Positions 60,009 through 64,000 of a stretch of DNA of 64,000 bases are shown here, one piece after another. The translations under genes and the position numbers were made by a program. Under the pieces are notes generated by a model. It saw only the letters and a list, made by a program, of their open reading frames with translations, had not been told where the DNA came from and did not search any database. Every line of letters starts with the position of its first letter. Position 1 is the first letter of the stretch. The stretch is from Actinomadura sp. NAK00032 (GTDB lineage: Bacteria > Actinomycetota > Actinomycetes > Streptosporangiales > Streptosporangiaceae), in NCBI RefSeq assembly GCF_013364275.1, contig NZ_CP054932.1, positions 1,860,001 to 1,924,000 of the forward strand. Reading direction: 5' to 3'.

Positions 60009-60251
60009 TCAGAACGGGGCCGCGTCGCCGTTCTCCGGACGGTCGAGGGCGGCGGCCAGCCGCGCGCGGGCGCCCTCCAGCCACTCCTCGCAGACCGCTG
60101 CGAGCCGCTCGCCCCGCTCCCAGAGGGCCAGGGACTCCTCCAACGTGAGCCCACCCGCCTCCAGCCGCTTGACGACCTCGGTCAGCTCGTCCCGTGCCTG
60201 CTCGTACGACGGCTTCTCGGCCGTCTCCTTGTCGTCCGCCACCTGCCCCAC
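60009..60251 (-). CDS. xseB: Exodeoxyribonuclease VII small subunit
   Basis: The product has 80 residues, all helical. SYEQARDELTEVVKRLEAGG and LTLEESLALWERGERLA are the family signature. It joins XseA to form ExoVII, which degrades single-stranded DNA. GTG 60251 starts one base after the xseA stop; GTG 60242 is an alternative start three codons in. Confidence 0.93.
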   Translation of the reverse strand: MGQVADDKETAEKPSYEQARDELTEVVKRLEAGGLTLEESLALWERGERLAAVCEEWLEGARARLAAALDRPENGDAAPF

Positions 60252-60252
60252 C

Positions 60253-61467
60253 CTAAGACCCCTCGCGGTCGGTCACGGTCACGCCGAGGCGCCCGTCGGA
60301 CAGCCGGACGTGCAGCGCCTCGCCGTCCTTGACCGCCGCCGACTCCCGCACCACCGCCCCGTCGTCGCGCTGGACGATCGCGTAGCCGCGCTCCAGCGTC
60401 GCGGCGGGGGACAGGGCCAGCAGCCGGGCGCGGGTGTGCGACAGCTCGTCCCCGGCCCGGTCCAGCGCCCCCGACAGGCACCGCCGCGCCCGGTCCCGCA
60501 GCGCCGCGACCTGCTCGGACTGCCGCTCGATCTCGCGCACCGGGTCGGCCAGCGCGGGCCGCGACCGCACCGCGCGCAGCCACCCCAGCTCCCGCTCGAC
60601 GGCCCCCGACAGGCAGCGCCGCCCCCGGTCGCGCAGCTGCCGGACGAGCTGGAGCTGCTCGCGCACGTCCGGCACGGCCTTCTTCGCCGCGTCCGTCGGC
60701 GTCGAGGCCCGCACGTCCGCGACCAGGTCCAGGATCGGGGAGTCCTGCTCGTGGCCGATCGCGCTGACCACCGGGGTGCGCGCCGTCGACACCGCGCGCA
60801 CCAGCGCCTCGTCGGAGAACGGCAGCAGGTCTTCCATCGCGCCGCCGCCCCGCGCGATGATGATCACATCGATCTCGGGATCGGCGTCCAGCGCCCGCAA
60901 CGCCTCCATCACCTCGCCGACCGCGTACGAGCCCTGCACCGCGGTGTTCTCCACCCGGAACGCCACCGCCGGCCAGCGCCGCCGGGCGTTCTGCAGGACG
61001 TCGTGCTCGGCGTCGGAGTCGCGCCCGCAGATCAACCCGATCTTCCCCGGCAGGAACGGCAGCGGGCGCTTGCGCTCCGGGCGGAACAGCCCCTCGGACG
61101 CCAGCACCTGCTTCAGCCGCTCCAGCCGGGCGAGCAGCTCGCCGACGCCGACCGGCCGGATCTCCAGCACGCTGAGCGAGAAGGTCCCCCGGTTGATCCA
61201 GAAGTCCGGCTTGGCGTGCACCACGACGCGGGCGCCGTCGGTCACCGCCGGACCGGCGGCCTCGACCACCGCGCGCGGCCCGACGACCCGCACCGACATG
61301 TTCGCCACCGGGTCGCGGAGCGTCAGGTACACCGTCCCGCCGCGGGCGTTGAGGTCGGTGATCTGGCCCTCGACCCAGATCCGGCCGAGCCGCCCGATCC
61401 AGCCGCTCACCGCCTGCAGGACCGTCCGCACCGGAACCGGGGATTCGGCCGTGGTCTCCATCGCCAT
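60253..61467 (-). CDS. xseA: Exodeoxyribonuclease VII large subunit
   Basis: The catalytic subunit has 404 residues. The N-terminal OB fold (about 12-105) has [24 protein letters not shown] sequence. The catalytic region has [31 protein letters not shown] and [17 protein letters not shown], followed by a long coiled coil and an [12 protein letters not shown] end. It is cotranscribed with xseB. Confidence 0.95.
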   Translation of the reverse strand: MAMETTAESPVPVRTVLQAVSGWIGRLGRIWVEGQITDLNARGGTVYLTLRDPVANMSVRVVGPRAVVEAAGPAVTDGARVVVHAKPDFWINRGTFSLSVLEIRPVGVGELLARLERLKQVLASEGLFRPERKRPLPFLPGKIGLICGRDSDAEHDVLQNARRRWPAVAFRVENTAVQGSYAVGEVMEALRALDADPEIDVIIIARGGGAMEDLLPFSDEALVRAVSTARTPVVSAIGHEQDSPILDLVADVRASTPTDAAKKAVPDVREQLQLVRQLRDRGRRCLSGAVERELGWLRAVRSRPALADPVREIERQSEQVAALRDRARRCLSGALDRAGDELSHTRARLLALSPAATLERGYAIVQRDDGAVVRESAAVKDGEALHVRLSDGRLGVTVTDREGS

Positions 61468-61507
61468 GCAGGAACACTACTGACTACGACCCCGAGGAGA
61501 GTGATCC

Positions 61508-61933
61508 GTGACCGCATCCGACCGCGAGCTCGCCGAGCAGCTCAACCTGCGCCTGCGCCACGTCGTGCTGATGCTGCGGCAGGCCGGCGCCGACCAGCCG
61601 GTCACCGGCCAGCAGCTGTCCGTGCTGGGCTCGCTGGAGCACGGGCCGCGGCGGATGACCGAGCTCGCCGCCGAGCACGGCGTCCGGCTGCCGACGATGA
61701 CCGCCCAGATCAACCGGCTGGAGCGGGACGGGCTCGTCGCGCGCGGCCGGGACGGCGCCGACGCCCGCGTCGTCACCGCGCGGCTCACCGGGGAGGGCCG
61801 GGAGCGGCTGGCCGCCGGACGGGAGCGGCGGCTGTCCTTCCTCGCCGACCGGCTCGCGCACCTGACGGGCGAGGAGCGCGCGCGGATCGCCGCGGCGCTG
61901 CCCGCCTTCGACAAGCTCTTCAGCGGCCCCTGA
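61508..61933 (+). CDS. MarR family transcriptional regulator
   Basis: The product has 141 residues. The winged helix is MTELAAEHGVRLPTMTAQIN then RLERDGLVARGRDGADARVV, with the RxxxDxR wing of MarR proteins. GTG 61508 has GAGGAG upstream. It is divergent from xseA; the target is unknown. Confidence 0.88.
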   Translation: MTASDRELAEQLNLRLRHVVLMLRQAGADQPVTGQQLSVLGSLEHGPRRMTELAAEHGVRLPTMTAQINRLERDGLVARGRDGADARVVTARLTGEGRERLAAGRERRLSFLADRLAHLTGEERARIAAALPAFDKLFSGP

Positions 61934-61940
61934 GACGCGG

Positions 61941-61971
61941 ACGAGCCCCCGGGGCCTGCCCAGGGGCTCGT
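61941..61971 (+). terminator. Terminator after the MarR gene
   Basis: ACGAGCCCC pairs with GGGGCTCGT around a 13-nt loop containing further G/C pairs, 8 nt after the stop codon. Confidence 0.7.
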
Positions 61972-61994
61972 ATGCGCTCGTTCGCGCCCGTGTT

Positions 61995-62039
61995 GCGCTC
62001 GGCTCGCGCTCGGCTCGCGCTCGGCTCGCGCTCGGCTCG
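61995..62039. repeat. 11-bp direct repeat, four copies
   Basis: GCGCTCGGCTC repeats in tandem without spacers between the convergent MarR and lipid-droplet-type genes. It is not a hairpin and not coding. Confidence 0.85.
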
Positions 62040-62050
62040 TGGCCTCGGCG

Positions 62051-63076
62051 TCAGCTGAGGCCGTTGAGCTTGGCGATGCGGCGCTCGTACATGCGGATGA
62101 TGTCCTCGCGGGCGGCGTGCCGGCGCTCGTACTCGCGCAGCAGCTTCACCTGCTCGACCGTGAGGCCGCGCAGGCGCGCGCGCAGCTGCGGCAGCGTGGC
62201 GGCGTCGTAGTCGGGCACGGGCAGGTCCGCGGCGATGTGCTCGGCCTCCGCCGGTGCGGCGGGCCTGTTCTCCGGCTTCGGCTCGAACGCCTTCCCGTCC
62301 TTGGCGACCGCTTCGGCGGTCGTCTCGTCCGACGCCTCCGCGGGCGCGGCCTCGGCGGCCGGCTCCGGCTTCGCCGGCTTCGCCGGCTTCGCGGGTTTCG
62401 CCGGCTTGGCGGGCTTCGCGCGCGGCGCGGGCTCGGCGGCCTCCGGGCTCGGCGCGGGCTTGGCCTGCGGCGCGGCCTCGGGCGCCGGCTCGGCGGGCTC
62501 GGGACTCGGGGCCGGCTTCGCGAGCGGCGCCCGCCCGTCGGCCGGCGCCTCCTCCTCGGACTTGGCGTGCCGGCGGCCCAGCGCGCCGGGCTTGGCGGGC
62601 TTCGGCGGCGGGCCCGGACGGGCGTGCTTCGGCCGGTGCCGCGTGCCCGCCTCGGCTTCGGCCTTCGGTGCGGCCTCGGCCTTCGGCTCGGGCTTGGCCA
62701 CGGCGCCGGGCTTGCCGACGGAGATCTCCGCGCCGGCGGCGCGCGTGCCCTCGCCGCGCGCGGCGGCCGGCCGCCCCGCGGGCCGGGTGCGGCGCACCGG
62801 CTCGGGCTCGGGCTCCTCGCCGCGCACCCGCTCGGCGACGCGCTCGACGACCTTCTCGGCCGTGCCCTGCACGTCGTCGCGCAGCCGCCCGAGCACCGGC
62901 TTCACGCCGCCGCCCTGGGTGATCTCCTTGTAGTCCCTGGTGACCCGGTCGCCGAGCAGCAGCGCCCGGCCGACGCCGAACATGGCCAGGCGGACGGCGT
63001 GCAGCGGGAGATCGCGAACCTGCTCGCCCACCGTGTCCCGGACCTGCTCCTTGAGGCGGCGCGGCGATTTCGTCAT
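62051..63076 (-). CDS. Lipid-droplet-associated-type protein with Lys/Pro/Ala-rich middle
   Basis: The product has 341 residues. A moderately hydrophobic N-terminal helix ([20 protein letters not shown]) is followed by a disordered Pro/Ala/Lys/Glu-rich stretch (about 85-275) with repeated PAK triplets. The C-terminal domain [20 protein letters not shown] then [12 protein letters not shown] matches the end of Rv1109c, whose family is annotated as lipid-droplet associated (recalled). It keeps the Rv1109c position between xseA and lytB. ATG 63076 has AGGAAGAGG upstream. Confidence 0.72.
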   Translation of the reverse strand: MTKSPRRLKEQVRDTVGEQVRDLPLHAVRLAMFGVGRALLLGDRVTRDYKEITQGGGVKPVLGRLRDDVQGTAEKVVERVAERVRGEEPEPEPVRRTRPAGRPAAARGEGTRAAGAEISVGKPGAVAKPEPKAEAAPKAEAEAGTRHRPKHARPGPPPKPAKPGALGRRHAKSEEEAPADGRAPLAKPAPSPEPAEPAPEAAPQAKPAPSPEAAEPAPRAKPAKPAKPAKPAKPAKPEPAAEAAPAEASDETTAEAVAKDGKAFEPKPENRPAAPAEAEHIAADLPVPDYDAATLPQLRARLRGLTVEQVKLLREYERRHAAREDIIRMYERRIAKLNGLS

Positions 63077-63219
63077 CGACTCTTCCTCTTCCTGCCTCGT
63101 CTGGTGAACTTCACTCTGCCCCACGGGTGCGATCGCGGTCACCCCGGGTTAATGGATTTCTGTCCAAAGACACCGTGGAGTCGGTCACAGCCAGGTCACT
63201 CCCACGATCCGGTGACTCG

Positions 63220-63225
63220 TACGAT
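63220..63225 (+). promoter_or_regulatory. -10 box for leaderless ispH
   Basis: TACGAT ends 6 nt before ATG 63232. Confidence 0.5.
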
Positions 63226-63231
63226 AGGGGC

Positions 63232-64000
63232 ATGACCGCCAACAGCCAGCGCCGTGTCCTGCTCGCCAAGCCGCGTGGTTACTGCGCAGGCGTCGACCGG
63301 GCCGTCCAGACGGTCGAGATCGCCCTGGAGAAGTACGGGGCGCCGATCTACGTCCGCAAGCAGATCGTCCACAACGTCCACGTCGTCAAGACGCTGGAGG
63401 AGCGCGGCGCGATCTTCGTGGACGAGACCGAGGAGGTGCCCGAGGGGGCGATCGTGGTGTTCTCCGCGCACGGCGTCGCGCCCGCCGTGCACCAGGAGGC
63501 CGCGGGGCTGAACCTGCGCACCATCGACGCGACCTGCCCGCTGGTCACCAAGGTCCACAAGGAGGCGGTCCGCTTCGCCGCCGACGACTACGACATCCTG
63601 CTCATCGGCCACGAGGGCCACGAGGAGGTCATCGGCACCACCGGCGAGGCGCCCGACCACATCCACCTCGTGGACGGGCCCGGCGACGTCGCCAACGTGA
63701 CCGTCCGCGACCCCGACAAGGTCGCCTGGCTCTCCCAGACCACGCTGTCGGTCGACGAGACCGTCGCCACCGTCGAGAAGCTCCGCGAGCGGTTCCCCAA
63801 CCTGATGGACCCGCCGTCCGACGACATCTGCTACGCCACCCAGAACCGGCAGGTCGCCGTGAAGGAGATGGCGGCGCAGTCGCAGCTCGTCATCGTCGTC
63901 GGGTCGACGAACTCCTCCAACTCCGTGCGGCTCGTCGAGGTCGCCAAGGAGCACGGCGCCGACGACGCCCACCTCGTCGACTACGCCGAGCACATCGACC
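63232..64000 (+). CDS. ispH: 4-hydroxy-3-methylbut-2-enyl diphosphate reductase (3' end cut by window edge)
   Basis: This is the last enzyme of the MEP isoprenoid pathway, reducing HMBPP to IPP and DMAPP. 256 codons are visible. All three cluster Cys are present: Cys18 (GYCAGVDRA), Cys102 (DATCPLVTK) and Cys200 ([11 protein letters not shown]). His residues in IVHNVHVV and SAHGV and the start of the SNS motif region ([11 protein letters not shown]) are also seen. The TACGAT -10 box suggests a leaderless message. It supplies precursors for the Z-isoprenyl synthase encoded at 42 kb. Confidence 0.95.
   Translation, partial: MTANSQRRVLLAKPRGYCAGVDRAVQTVEIALEKYGAPIYVRKQIVHNVHVVKTLEERGAIFVDETEEVPEGAIVVFSAHGVAPAVHQEAAGLNLRTIDATCPLVTKVHKEAVRFAADDYDILLIGHEGHEEVIGTTGEAPDHIHLVDGPGDVANVTVRDPDKVAWLSQTTLSVDETVATVEKLRERFPNLMDPPSDDICYATQNRQVAVKEMAAQSQLVIVVGSTNSSNSVRLVEVAKEHGADDAHLVDYAEHID

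Overview
This window is chromosomal DNA from a very GC-rich actinomycete. I infer a member of the Streptosporangiales, perhaps close to Actinomadura, but the genus is not proven. The supporting signs are third-position G/C in nearly every gene, many GTG starts, mycothiol conjugate amidase (Mca), a short-chain Z-isoprenyl diphosphate synthase, a class II FBPase (GlpX), DUF2510/DUF1707/DUF4307/DUF4245 proteins, and many apparently leaderless starts with a TANNNT box 6-8 nt before ATG/GTG. I see no rRNA, CRISPR array, prophage, IS element or biosynthetic gene cluster. There is one tRNA gene, and it is odd.

Layout. 1-5.3 kb: DUF2510 protein (cut by the left edge), family-5 uracil-DNA glycosylase, type II NADH dehydrogenase, an unusual tRNA followed by a 500-bp hairpin-rich repeat region, a BI-1/YccA membrane protein and a small DUF4287 protein. 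5.4-15.1 kb: thiolase, SGNH esterase, cystathionine beta-synthase, MMPL transporter, cystathionine gamma-synthase/lyase, secreted alpha/beta hydrolase and a DUF2269-like membrane protein. 15.1-25.6 kb: VWA protein plus MoxR-type AAA+ ATPase, a FIST-ROK operon, threonine ammonia-lyase and two tandem M1 aminopeptidases. 25.6-33 kb: two Pra-like RDD proteins (one frameshifted at a G7 run), HppD with a divergent Lrp/AsnC regulator, GreA, DUF4307, Mca with a small membrane protein, a TPR/winged-helix protein and an FMN-binding split-barrel protein. 33-39 kb: RNase Z, a disulfide-reductase-like flavoprotein, a DUF255 thioredoxin-domain protein and an NlpC/P60 hydrolase. 39-45.8 kb: TetR-MFS efflux pair, a conserved hypothetical, Z-isoprenyl synthase, PhoH2 and a lytic-transglycosylase-like protein. 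45.8-54.9 kb: class II fumarase, Ser/Thr kinase, class I fumarase, DMT exporter with divergent MocR regulator, a small helical protein and an MFS transporter. 54.9-64 kb: DrrAB-type ABC transporter, DUF1707 protein, GlpX, TetR, DUF4245, XseB-XseA, MarR, a lipid-droplet-associated-type protein and IspH (cut by the right edge).

The backbone follows, in order, a locus I recall from Mycobacterium tuberculosis (Rv1072-Rv1110: BI-1, fadA3, SGNH esterase, cbs, pra, metB, greA, Rv1081c, mca, Rv1083, DUF255, Z-FPP synthase, phoH2, fum, glpX, xseB, xseA, Rv1109c, lytB2). Genes between these anchors look like lineage-specific insertions. Functional threads are transsulfuration (Cbs, MetB), mycothiol detoxification (Mca), aromatic amino acid breakdown (HppD), the TCA cycle and gluconeogenesis (two fumarases, GlpX), isoprenoid supply (IspH, Z-isoprenyl synthase) and DNA repair (UDG, ExoVII).

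The strongest unexplained signals are: (i) a dispersed multi-hairpin element with a conserved loop but completely different, compensating stem arms, found in full or related form four times in gene 3' regions (with a single-hairpin relative at a fifth site); (ii) a 73-nt tRNA with UAA anticodon, short variable arm and C33; (iii) a prion-like QQGYG domain and a 100-residue repetitive MocR linker; (iv) a homopolymer frameshift in a Pra-like gene; and (v) a near-perfect operator between hppD and its AsnC regulator.
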